A stretch of 23,657 nt of DNA from Burkholderiales bacterium. GTDB lineage: Bacteria; Pseudomonadota; Gammaproteobacteria; Burkholderiales; Ga0077523. Location of the stretch: the NCBI GenBank assembly GCA_025459035.1, contig JALORJ010000028.1:1-23657 (forward strand). The letters run 5' to 3'. Positions 14,512 through 20,153 of the stretch are shown here, piece after piece (the stretch's first letter is position 1; every line of letters begins with the position of its first letter). The notes under the pieces were generated by a model, which saw nothing but the letters and a program-made list of their open reading frames with translations, made no database searches and was not told where the DNA came from. Made by a program: the position numbers and the translations under genes.

Positions 14512-15252
14512 TTGCCGCTGAGCGCCGCGCCCGTCGAGCTCGCGACGCCGGTGCTGATCCCGGCCGGGGATGCCGCCGTCACGATCGAGTTCGGGCGCAG
14601 CGTGCACCCCGCGACGAACGCGCGGGTGCGGGCGGTCGCCGAGCACCTGCGCGCGCACCGCTTCGACGGCGTGACCGACATCGTCGCGGCCTACGCGGCC
14701 GTGACGCTGCACTTCGACCCGTGGCGCGTGATGCAGACGCGCAACGTCGACGATCCGCTCGCGGCAGTGATGGCGCTGGTCGAGGCGCTGATCGCCAAGG
14801 CGCCCGACGTCCCGCGCGGCAAGCCGCGCACGCACGAGATCCCGGTCTGCTACGGCGGCGAGCACGGCGAGGACCTCGAGCGGGTCGCCGAGCACTGCGG
14901 GCTCGCGCCCGAGGCGGTGATCGCCCAGCACAGCGCGCCGTTGTACGACGTGTACTTCATCGGCTTCGCGCCCGGCTTTCCGTACCTCGGCGGCCTGCCG
15001 CGCAAGCTCGCGACGCCCAGGCGCGACGCGCCGCGCGCGCGCATCGCGGCGGGCAGCGTCGGCATCGGCGCCGAGCAGACGGGCGTCTACCCGGTCGAGT
15101 CCCCCGGCGGCTGGAATCTGATCGGTCGCACGCCGCTCGCGTTGTTCGATCCGGTCGAGGCGCCGTCGAGCCTGCTGCGCCCTGGCGACCACGTGCGCTT
15201 CGTGCCGATCGATGCCGCCACGTTCGCGCAGCTGAAGGGCGACGCACGATGA
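14512..15252 (+). CDS. pxpB: 5-oxoprolinase subunit PxpB (KipI/AHS1 domain)
   Basis: This is a 246-residue KipI-type protein: IPAGDAAVTIEFG at the start, then HEIPVCYGGEHGEDLERVAEHCGLAPEAVIAQHSAPLYDVYFIGFAPGFPYLGGLP, then TPRRDAPRARIAAGSVGIGAEQTGVYPVESPGGWNLIGRTPLALFDP and LLRPGDHVRFVPI. These are the AHS1 signatures shared with E. coli PxpB (YbgJ). With PxpA and PxpC it forms the ATP-dependent 5-oxoprolinase that opens 5-oxoproline to glutamate. The start is uncertain: no ATG fits. TTG at 14512 lies 7 bp after the aldolase stop; GTG at 14551 would give MLIPAGDAAV, closer to the E. coli length. The end overlaps pxpC as ATGA. Confidence 0.93.
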   Translation: MPLSAAPVELATPVLIPAGDAAVTIEFGRSVHPATNARVRAVAEHLRAHRFDGVTDIVAAYAAVTLHFDPWRVMQTRNVDDPLAAVMALVEALIAKAPDVPRGKPRTHEIPVCYGGEHGEDLERVAEHCGLAPEAVIAQHSAPLYDVYFIGFAPGFPYLGGLPRKLATPRRDAPRARIAAGSVGIGAEQTGVYPVESPGGWNLIGRTPLALFDPVEAPSSLLRPGDHVRFVPIDAATFAQLKGDAR

Positions 15253-16253
15253 GCCTCGTCGTCGAGCGCGCCGGTCTGCCGGCCACGCTGCAGGACCTCG
15301 GCCGCCACGGCCATCAGCACGAGGGCGTGCCGGTCAACGGCGCGATGGATCCGGTGTCGCATCGCCTCGCGAACCGGCTGGTCGCGAACGACGAGGCCGA
15401 AGCCACGCTGGAACTGACGCTCACCGGACCGCGGCTGCGTTTCGACGCCGACGCGATCGTCGCGCTCGGCGGCGCGGACTTCGGTGCGTTCGTCGACGGC
15501 CGGCGCGTGCCGCTCGGGCGTCCGGTGCGGCTGCCGGCCGGCAGCGTCGTCGACTTCGGCAAGGCCGTCGACGGCGGTCGCGGCTATCTGGCGGTGGCCG
15601 GCGGCTTCGACGTGCCGGCGATGCTGGGCAGCCGTTCGACCGCCGTGCGCGGCGGCTACGGCGGCCATCGCGGGCGTGCGCTGCGCAAGGGCGACGTGCT
15701 CGCGCTGCGCGATGCGCACGCGGGGGCGCAGCCGCGCTGGATGCGGCTGCTGCCGCCGCAGGGTCGGCGCATGGTCGCGCCGCCCTGGGGGGTGACCCGT
15801 CTCGGTCTGATCGCGCGCGCCGATCCGCTGCCGGTGCGCGTGGTGCCGGGACGGCACTGGGCCATGTTCCCGGTCGCGGTGCGCGAGCAGTTCGCGGCCG
15901 AGGTGTTCCGCGTGGCGGCCGATTCGGACCGCATGGGGTTCCGGCTCGCAGGCGCCGCGCTGGCGACGCGTCGCGGCCACGACGAGACGCTGTCCGAAGG
16001 CGTGCCGTGCGGGGCGGTGCAGGTGCCGCCGGGCGGGCAGCCGATCGTGCTGCTGGCCGACCGCCAGACCACCGGCGGCTATCCGGTGATCGCGAACGTC
16101 GTCACGGCCGATCTGGCGAGCATCGCGCAGATGCGCCCCGGCGAGGCTGTGCGCTTCGAGCCGGTGTCGCGCGAGGCGGCGTTTGCGGCGCTCGCGGTGC
16201 GCGAGCGCGAGATCGCGCGGCTGGGCGAGGCCATCGCGCTGCGGCTCGCGTGA
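15249..16253 (+). CDS. pxpC: 5-oxoprolinase subunit PxpC (AHS2/biotin-dependent carboxyltransferase-like)
   Basis: This 334-residue protein begins SLVVERAGLPATLQDLGRHGHQHEGVPVNGAMDPVSHRLANRLVAND, the AHS2-domain signature. It continues with LELTLTGPRLRF, LGGADFGAFVDG, YLAVAGGFDVPAMLGSRSTAVRGGYGGHRGRALRKGD and the conserved SDRMGFRL and SEGVPCGAVQVPPGGQPIVLLADRQTTGGYPVIANV. The length agrees with E. coli PxpC (about 310) plus a short C-terminal helix. It partners PxpB in the kinase/carboxyltransferase-like half of 5-oxoprolinase. The ATG overlaps the pxpB stop (ATGA) and the stop overlaps the pxpA GTG start (GTGA), which means strong translational coupling and a fixed gene order B-C-A. Confidence 0.95.
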   Translation: MSLVVERAGLPATLQDLGRHGHQHEGVPVNGAMDPVSHRLANRLVANDEAEATLELTLTGPRLRFDADAIVALGGADFGAFVDGRRVPLGRPVRLPAGSVVDFGKAVDGGRGYLAVAGGFDVPAMLGSRSTAVRGGYGGHRGRALRKGDVLALRDAHAGAQPRWMRLLPPQGRRMVAPPWGVTRLGLIARADPLPVRVVPGRHWAMFPVAVREQFAAEVFRVAADSDRMGFRLAGAALATRRGHDETLSEGVPCGAVQVPPGGQPIVLLADRQTTGGYPVIANVVTADLASIAQMRPGEAVRFEPVSREAAFAALAVREREIARLGEAIALRLA

Positions 16254-17074
16254 CGGCAGCGCCCGGACCCGCGACCGCCGTGTCGGCACGCATCGACCTG
16301 AACGCGGACCTCGGCGAGGGGTTCTCGCTGTACCGCGTCGGCGACGATGCGGCGCTGCTGCGCGTGGTGACGTCGTGCAGCGTCGCGTGCGGCATGCATG
16401 CGGGCGACCCACCGACCATGCGGCGCACGGTGCAGGCGGCCGTCGCGCACGGCGTCGCGATCGGTGCGCATCCGTCGTGGCCCGACCGGCAGGGCTTCGG
16501 GCGGCGCGAGATGCGGGTCGATGCGCACGAACTGCATGCGCTGGTCGTCTACCAGATCGGCGCGCTGACCGGCTTCGTGCGCGAGGCCGGGGCGCGACTC
16601 GCGCACGTCAAGGCCCACGGCGCGCTGTACCACCAGCTGTCGGCCGACGCCGCGCTGGGCGCGGCGTTCATCGACGCGGTGCGCGACTGCGGCGCGACGC
16701 GGCGCGTGTACGCACAGGCCGGCAGCGCGTTTGCCCGGCAGGCCGCGCAGGCCGGGCTGGACGTGGTCGCCGAGGCGTTCGTCGACCGCGCGTACACGGC
16801 CGACGGTGCGCTCGCGTCGCGCGCCCGGCCGGGTGCGGTGCTGACGTCCGACGCGCAGCGCATCGCGCAGGCGTTGTCGATCGCGCAGCACGCGACCGTG
16901 CGTGGCATCGATGCCGACGGCACGCGGGTCGACGTGGCGGTGGCCGCGGGGACGTTGTGCCTGCACGGCGACTCGCCCGGCGCGGCGGCGTCCGCGCGTA
17001 CGATCCGCGCCGCGCTCGAGGCCGCGGGCGTGCAGGTCACCGCGCCGCCGGCGACGGCCCGGAACTCGGGCTGA
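16250..17074 (+). CDS. pxpA: 5-oxoprolinase subunit PxpA (LamB/YcsF family)
   Basis: This 274-residue protein has the LamB/YcsF signature RIDLNADLGEGF, then GDDAALLRVVTSCSVACGMHAGDPPTM, GAHPSWPDRQGFGRREM, VKAHGALYHQL, and the C-terminal EAFVDRAYTADGALASRARPGAVL and TLCLHGDSPGA. In many relatives the second motif reads ..SaNiACGFHAGDP; here it is SVACGMHAGDPPT, a mild variation. PxpA is the hydrolytic subunit of ATP-dependent 5-oxoprolinase. I chose GTG at 16250, which overlaps the pxpC stop by 4 bp; GTG at 16280 (VSARIDLNADL) would give a 264-residue protein nearer to the E. coli beginning and cannot be excluded. Confidence 0.93.
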   Translation: MTAAPGPATAVSARIDLNADLGEGFSLYRVGDDAALLRVVTSCSVACGMHAGDPPTMRRTVQAAVAHGVAIGAHPSWPDRQGFGRREMRVDAHELHALVVYQIGALTGFVREAGARLAHVKAHGALYHQLSADAALGAAFIDAVRDCGATRRVYAQAGSAFARQAAQAGLDVVAEAFVDRAYTADGALASRARPGAVLTSDAQRIAQALSIAQHATVRGIDADGTRVDVAVAAGTLCLHGDSPGAAASARTIRAALEAAGVQVTAPPATARNSG

Positions 17075-17128
17075 CGTCCGGCGTCCACGCCGCGCGCGTC
17101 GTCGCGCGATGTCACGAGGATCGATCCG

Positions 17129-17353
17129 ATGAAGAACACGAGAACCGGCGGCCTGACCGCCGTCGTCGCGGCCGGGGCAGCTGCGCTGGTCGCGGGCTGC
17201 GCGACACCGCCGCCGGAGAAGGTGCCCGCCGGCTGGAACGCCGCCAGCAAGATCTGCATGCAGCTGCGCCAGACGGTCGGGGCCGGCAACACCGGGCCCG
17301 GGCCGTATCAGGTGTACGTCGACTGCATGCGTCGCAAGGGCTTCGAGGTCTGA
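17129..17353 (+). CDS. Small lipoprotein of unknown function
   Basis: This 74-residue protein has a basic start (MKNTRTGG), a hydrophobic stretch and the lipobox LVAGC, with C24 as the lipidated residue, then ATPPPEKVPAGW. The mature part is only about 50 residues and ends PYQVYVDCMRRKGFEV. The C-terminal Cys followed by a 'RKGF' tail is a pattern I associate with small bacterial lipoproteins of unknown function; two Cys remain after C24 (in KICMQL and VDCMRRKG) and could form a disulfide. A clear SD (GAGGA, about 9 bp upstream) supports the ATG. It lies 54 bp after pxpA, so it may be the last gene of that operon or separately transcribed. A 13-bp hairpin follows its stop. Confidence 0.8.
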   Translation: MKNTRTGGLTAVVAAGAAALVAGCATPPPEKVPAGWNAASKICMQLRQTVGAGNTGPGPYQVYVDCMRRKGFEV

Positions 17354-17359
17354 ACCCGA

Positions 17360-17391
17360 GCGCAGTGGCCGCTCGCGGGCGGCCGCTGCGC
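17360..17391. terminator. Bidirectional terminator hairpin between convergent genes
   Basis: GCGCAGTGGCCGC (17360-17372) pairs with GCGGCCGCTGCGC (17379-17391) in a 13-bp stem with one T-G wobble and a 6-nt loop. It fills the 40-bp gap between the small lipoprotein stop and the MipA stop. No T-tract lies on either side, but the place and strength fit a shared terminator. Confidence 0.6.
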
Positions 17392-17393
17392 CC

Positions 17394-18218
17394 TCAGAAG
17401 CTCCAGCCGTAGCCGGTGTAGACCACGGCCTGGATCGCGGTCTCGACGATCGGGCTGTCCGACGCTCCGGCACCGATGCGGCTCACGTTCAGGCCGAACA
17501 GCACCGAGCCGCGTTCGCTGACCCGCCATGCGCCGTTCAGCCCCGCCTGCAGGCTGACCGAACTGCGCGCCGTGTACTGCGGGCGCAACGCGGTCGCCTC
17601 GAACGGCCGCACGCCGAAGTAGTAGTCGTTCATGCGCCCGCTGAACCACTGCGCGCCGACGCTGCCGTTGATGAACAGCGTCTGCGTGGTCCACAGCGCC
17701 TTCACGTAGGTGATCTGCGCCGTCTGCCCGTCGCTTGCGCCGCCGAGGTCCTGGTAGATGTTGGCGGTGACGACGCCGAGCGGGCTGCGCCACTGCACGT
17801 TGGGCCCGCCTTCGACCGAGAACGATCGGTTCTCCATGCCGGCGACGCGCTGGTTGTCGTCGGCGCTCCAGCCGAAGCGCGGTTCGAGCGCCACGCCGAC
17901 CTTCAGCGTGTTGTCCTCGGAGCTGTAGAACCACGCGCCGGCCTGCAGCACGTTGAGGAAGACCTTGTCCTTCCAGCCCAGGCGCAGCACCGGCAGCGGC
18001 AGCGCGCGGTAGCTGTTCGACCCCGAGAAGTCGGGGATGAAGCCCACGCCGAGGCCGACCAGATTGAAGCGTTGCTTGACGACCGGGACCGGCGTCAGGT
18101 CCTGTCGCGTCGCCTGGTCTTCCGCGTCGCGCACCGGGCGGTCCTGCGCGAATGCGCCCGCGACGGGCAGGGCCGCCGCGAGGGCGAGGGTGACGGCAAG
18201 GCGACGGGGAAGCGGCAT
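17394..18218 (-). CDS. MipA/OmpV family outer-membrane protein
   Basis: This 274-residue protein has a Sec signal peptide, MPLPRRLAVTLALAAALPVAGAFAQ, with predicted cleavage at AFA|QD. The mature part alternates in a beta-barrel pattern: NLVGLGVGFIPDFSGSNSYRALPLPVLRLGWKDKVFLNVLQAGAWF, then LEPRFGWSADDNQRVAGM and NIYQDLGGASDGQTAQITYVKAL, with a terminal strand ending in YTGYGWSF. A C-terminal aromatic residue is the usual BAM recognition end. MipA binds murein hydrolase and transglycosylase complexes; OmpV relatives act in adhesion. The role here is not known. I chose the ATG at 18218. No promoter with an AT-rich -10 is visible upstream; a strong hairpin at 18303-18329 separates it from the FAH gene. 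Confidence 0.85.
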   Translation of the reverse strand: MPLPRRLAVTLALAAALPVAGAFAQDRPVRDAEDQATRQDLTPVPVVKQRFNLVGLGVGFIPDFSGSNSYRALPLPVLRLGWKDKVFLNVLQAGAWFYSSEDNTLKVGVALEPRFGWSADDNQRVAGMENRSFSVEGGPNVQWRSPLGVVTANIYQDLGGASDGQTAQITYVKALWTTQTLFINGSVGAQWFSGRMNDYYFGVRPFEATALRPQYTARSSVSLQAGLNGAWRVSERGSVLFGLNVSRIGAGASDSPIVETAIQAVVYTGYGWSF

Positions 18219-18302
18219 GGGGCGGGTCCGGTGGCAGGCGGGGAGCCCCTGCGACAGCGCGACCGGGGCCGCGTTCGCGTTCCTGCCTGCGGCGCAAGCG
18301 AC

Positions 18303-18329
18303 GCGGGCGATCCGTTCCGGATCGCCCGC
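18303..18329 (-). terminator. 12-bp perfect hairpin after the FAH-family gene
   Basis: Arm GCGGGCGATCCG (18303-18314), 3-nt loop TTC, arm CGGATCGCCCGC (18318-18329): a perfect 12-bp stem, 29 nt past the FAH stop on the minus strand and 84 bp before the MipA start. No U-run follows. It probably ends or stabilises the SDR-FAH transcript. Confidence 0.6.
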
Positions 18330-18358
18330 CAGGGTGCGCGCGTGATGCGGGGGGCGCG

Positions 18359-19204
18359 TCAGCCGCCCGTCACCTTCTGCGTCTGCTCGCCCAGCCCGTC
18401 GATGCCCAGCCGCATCACGTCGCCGGCCTTGAGGAACACCGGGTCGGGCTTGACGCCCATGCCGACGCCCGGCGGCGTGCCGGTGGTGACGATGTCGCCG
18501 GGTTCGAGCGTGAACAGGAAGCTCGTGTACGCCACCAGCTTGCGCACCGAGAAGATCATCGTGCTCGTGTTGCCGGTCTGGAAGCGGCGGCCGTTCACGT
18601 CGAGCCACATCGACAGGTTCTGCGGGTCGGGGACCTCGTCGCGGGTCACGAGCCACGGGCCGATCGGGCCGAAGGTGTCGAAGCCCTTGCCCTTGTCCCA
18701 CGTGGGGCCGTGCTCGAGCTGCCACGCGCGCTCCGACACGTCGTTGCAGACCATGTAGCCGGCGACGTGGTCGAGCGCGTCGGCCTCGGACACCGACCGC
18801 GCCCGCTTGCCGATCACGAACGCGAGCTCGACTTCCCAGTCGCCCTTGACCGAGCCCTTCGGCAACACGACGACGTCGTTCGGGCCCTGGATGCAGCTCA
18901 CGGCCTTGCTGAACACGACCGGCTCGGCCGGGATCGCCATGTTCGATTCCTTCGCGTGGTCCGAATAGTTCAGACCGATCGCGATGAACTTGCTGCTGCC
19001 GGCGACCGGGGCGCCGAAGCGCGGCGTGCCGTCGACCTTCGGCAGCGACGCCGGATCGAGCGCGCGCAGCTTCGCGAGCGTCGCGTCGTCGAGCGTGGCG
19101 CCCGTGATGTCGGCGACCACGCCGGACAGGTCGCGGATCGCGCCGGTCGCGTCGACCATGCCCGGCTTCTCGCGACCGGGCTCTCCGTAACGGCACAGCT
19201 TCAT
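18359..19204 (-). CDS. Fumarylacetoacetate hydrolase (FAH) family protein, probable 2,4-diketo-3-deoxy-sugar-acid hydrolase
   Basis: This 281-residue protein has the FAH fold: FIAIGLNYSDHAKE, then VVLPKGSVKGDWEVELAFVIGK, AGYMVCNDVSERA, FDTFGPIGPWLVTRDEV and LEPGDIVTTGTPPGVGMG. E124 and E126 (EVE) and D155 (ND) are the expected divalent-metal ligands. FAH-family enzymes cleave C-C bonds next to diketo acids. With a 2-keto-3-deoxy-fuconate-dehydrogenase-like SDR and a sugar-acid dehydratase next door, the likely job is cleavage of a 2,4-diketo-3-deoxy-aldonate to pyruvate plus lactate or glycolate. Ureidoglycolate lyase annotation is common for this size class but does not fit the neighbours. 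A strong SD (AGAGGAGAA, 7-nt spacing) supports the ATG at 19204. It is 40 bp downstream of the SDR gene, so they are likely one operon. Confidence 0.88.
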   Translation of the reverse strand: MKLCRYGEPGREKPGMVDATGAIRDLSGVVADITGATLDDATLAKLRALDPASLPKVDGTPRFGAPVAGSSKFIAIGLNYSDHAKESNMAIPAEPVVFSKAVSCIQGPNDVVVLPKGSVKGDWEVELAFVIGKRARSVSEADALDHVAGYMVCNDVSERAWQLEHGPTWDKGKGFDTFGPIGPWLVTRDEVPDPQNLSMWLDVNGRRFQTGNTSTMIFSVRKLVAYTSFLFTLEPGDIVTTGTPPGVGMGVKPDPVFLKAGDVMRLGIDGLGEQTQKVTGG

Positions 19205-19227
19205 TCGATTGTTCTCCTCTGGTGGGG

Positions 19228-19247
19228 TGACCCCGCGGCGGGGGTCA
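19228..19247 (-). other. Stem-loop in the SDR-FAH spacer
   Basis: TGACCCC (19228-19234) and GGGGTCA (19241-19247) form a perfect 7-bp stem with a 6-nt loop. It overlaps the SDR stop codon and lies just before the FAH ribosome binding site. It may tune relative expression of the two genes (processing or attenuation). Confidence 0.35.
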
Positions 19248-19985
19248 GAGACTGAACCCGCCGTCGATCACGACGGCTTGTCCGGTCATGAAGGCGGCGG
19301 CGTCGCTCGCCAGGTACACGGCCGTCTCGGCCATCTCCTCGGCCTGCGCGAGCCGGCCCATCGGCTGGCGCGCGATGAAGGCCTTGCGTGCGGCGACCGG
19401 GTCGTCGTGGGCGTTGATGCGGTCGCCCAGGCTCGGCGTGTCGACGGTGCCGGGGCACAGCGCATTGCAGCGGATGCCGCGGCCGACGAAGTCCGCGGCG
19501 ACGGCCTTGGTCATGCCGATGACGGCGGCCTTCGAGGCCGAGTACGCGAAGCGGTTGGGCACGCCCTTCACGCTGGAGGCGACCGACGCGACGTTGATGA
19601 TGGTGCCGCTGCCACGCTCGTGCATGCGTGGCAGCACGCCCTGGATCAGCAGAAAGTGGCTGCGCACGTTCAGATCGAACGAGAAGTCCCACTCCTTGGT
19701 GGTGCAGTCGAGCACCGTGCCGGACGCGACGTAGCCGGCGCAGTTGAACAGGATGTCGACGTCGCCGGCGAGTTCGACGATCGACGCGCGCTCGGTGTTG
19801 CTCAGCACGTCGAAGCGGCGCGCCGTGATGCCAGGAATGCTGCCCAGCGTGGCGATCTTGTCGGCGTCGATGTCGGTCGCGAGGACCGTCGCGCCTTCGC
19901 GCGCGAAGGCCATGGCGGTGGCGCGTCCGATTCCCTGCGCGGCGGCGGTGACCAGCGCGCGCTTGCCTGCGAGGCGTCCGGCCAT
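19245..19985 (-). CDS. SDR-family dehydrogenase, 2-keto-3-deoxy-L-fuconate dehydrogenase-like
   Basis: This 246-residue short-chain dehydrogenase has TAAAQGIG (13-20), D38 in LATDID (NAD+ preference), NCAG (81-84), the catalytic S134 and YSASK (148-152; Y148, K152), then NALCPGTVDTPSL and a typical end VVIDGGFSL. The N-terminus MAGRLAGKRALVTAAAQGIGRA and NCAGYVASGTVLDCTTKEWDFSFDLNVRS look very similar, from memory, to Xanthomonas 2-keto-3-deoxy-L-fuconate dehydrogenase, which oxidises the C4 hydroxyl of a 2-keto-3-deoxy sugar acid. That role also fits the neighbouring FAH hydrolase and dehydratase. SD AGGAGA lies at 19992-19997, 6 bp before the ATG at 19985. A CATACT at 20022-20017 (minus) is a possible -10, 37 nt upstream. 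Confidence 0.9.
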   Translation of the reverse strand: MAGRLAGKRALVTAAAQGIGRATAMAFAREGATVLATDIDADKIATLGSIPGITARRFDVLSNTERASIVELAGDVDILFNCAGYVASGTVLDCTTKEWDFSFDLNVRSHFLLIQGVLPRMHERGSGTIINVASVASSVKGVPNRFAYSASKAAVIGMTKAVAADFVGRGIRCNALCPGTVDTPSLGDRINAHDDPVAARKAFIARQPMGRLAQAEEMAETAVYLASDAAAFMTGQAVVIDGGFSL

Positions 19986-20016
19986 GCCGCGTCTCCTGTC
20001 CCTCGGAAAGCACCGG

Positions 20017-20022
20017 AGTATG
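20017..20022 (-). promoter_or_regulatory. Possible -10 element of the SDR-FAH operon
   Basis: On the minus strand CATACT (20022-20017) starts 37 nt before the SDR ATG, close to the 36-38 nt spacing of other -10 candidates here. No clear -35 is seen, so confidence is low. Confidence 0.3.
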
Positions 20023-20026
20023 TCAC

Positions 20027-20056
20027 TTGTCCGTGCTCTCCGGCGGGCGCTAACCT
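20027..20056 (+). promoter_or_regulatory. Promoter of the sugar-acid dehydratase gene
   Basis: TTGTCC (20027-20032; 4 of 6 match to TTGACA) and TAACCT (20051-20056) are separated by 18 nt, in the context GCTAACCTCG found at other promoters in the window. The leader would be about 90 nt and contains two dyads that could be operators. Confidence 0.55.
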
Positions 20057-20084
20057 CGTCGCCAGAGGCCGCACCGCGGTCCGC

Positions 20085-20126
20085 CATGCGGGGCCCCGGC
20101 ATGACGTCGTCGTGTCGGCACGACAC
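20085..20126. promoter_or_regulatory. Two dyads downstream of the dehydratase promoter, possible operator
   Basis: CATGCGGGGCCCCGGCATG (20085-20103) is an almost perfect 19-bp dyad (CATGC/GCATG around GGGGCCCC with one extra G). GTGTCG-GCA-CGACAC (20112-20126) is a second one with perfect 6-bp arms. Both lie in the divergent SDR/dehydratase region, inside the predicted dehydratase leader. No regulator gene is seen in the window. Confidence 0.45.
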
Positions 20127-20153
20127 CCGCGCACGACCACGAGGGAGGGGTAC

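Noticed and set aside
12392..14521. A 709-codon plus-strand frame across the serine hydrolase
   Set aside because: It is antisense to a gene with clear SMTK, Tyr and GGYGGT motifs and runs into the aldolase; no domain is seen in it.
18359..19204. Calling the FAH-family gene ureidoglycolate lyase
   Set aside because: The neighbouring genes are a sugar-acid dehydratase and a 2-keto-3-deoxy acid dehydrogenase, with no purine-degradation genes beside it.
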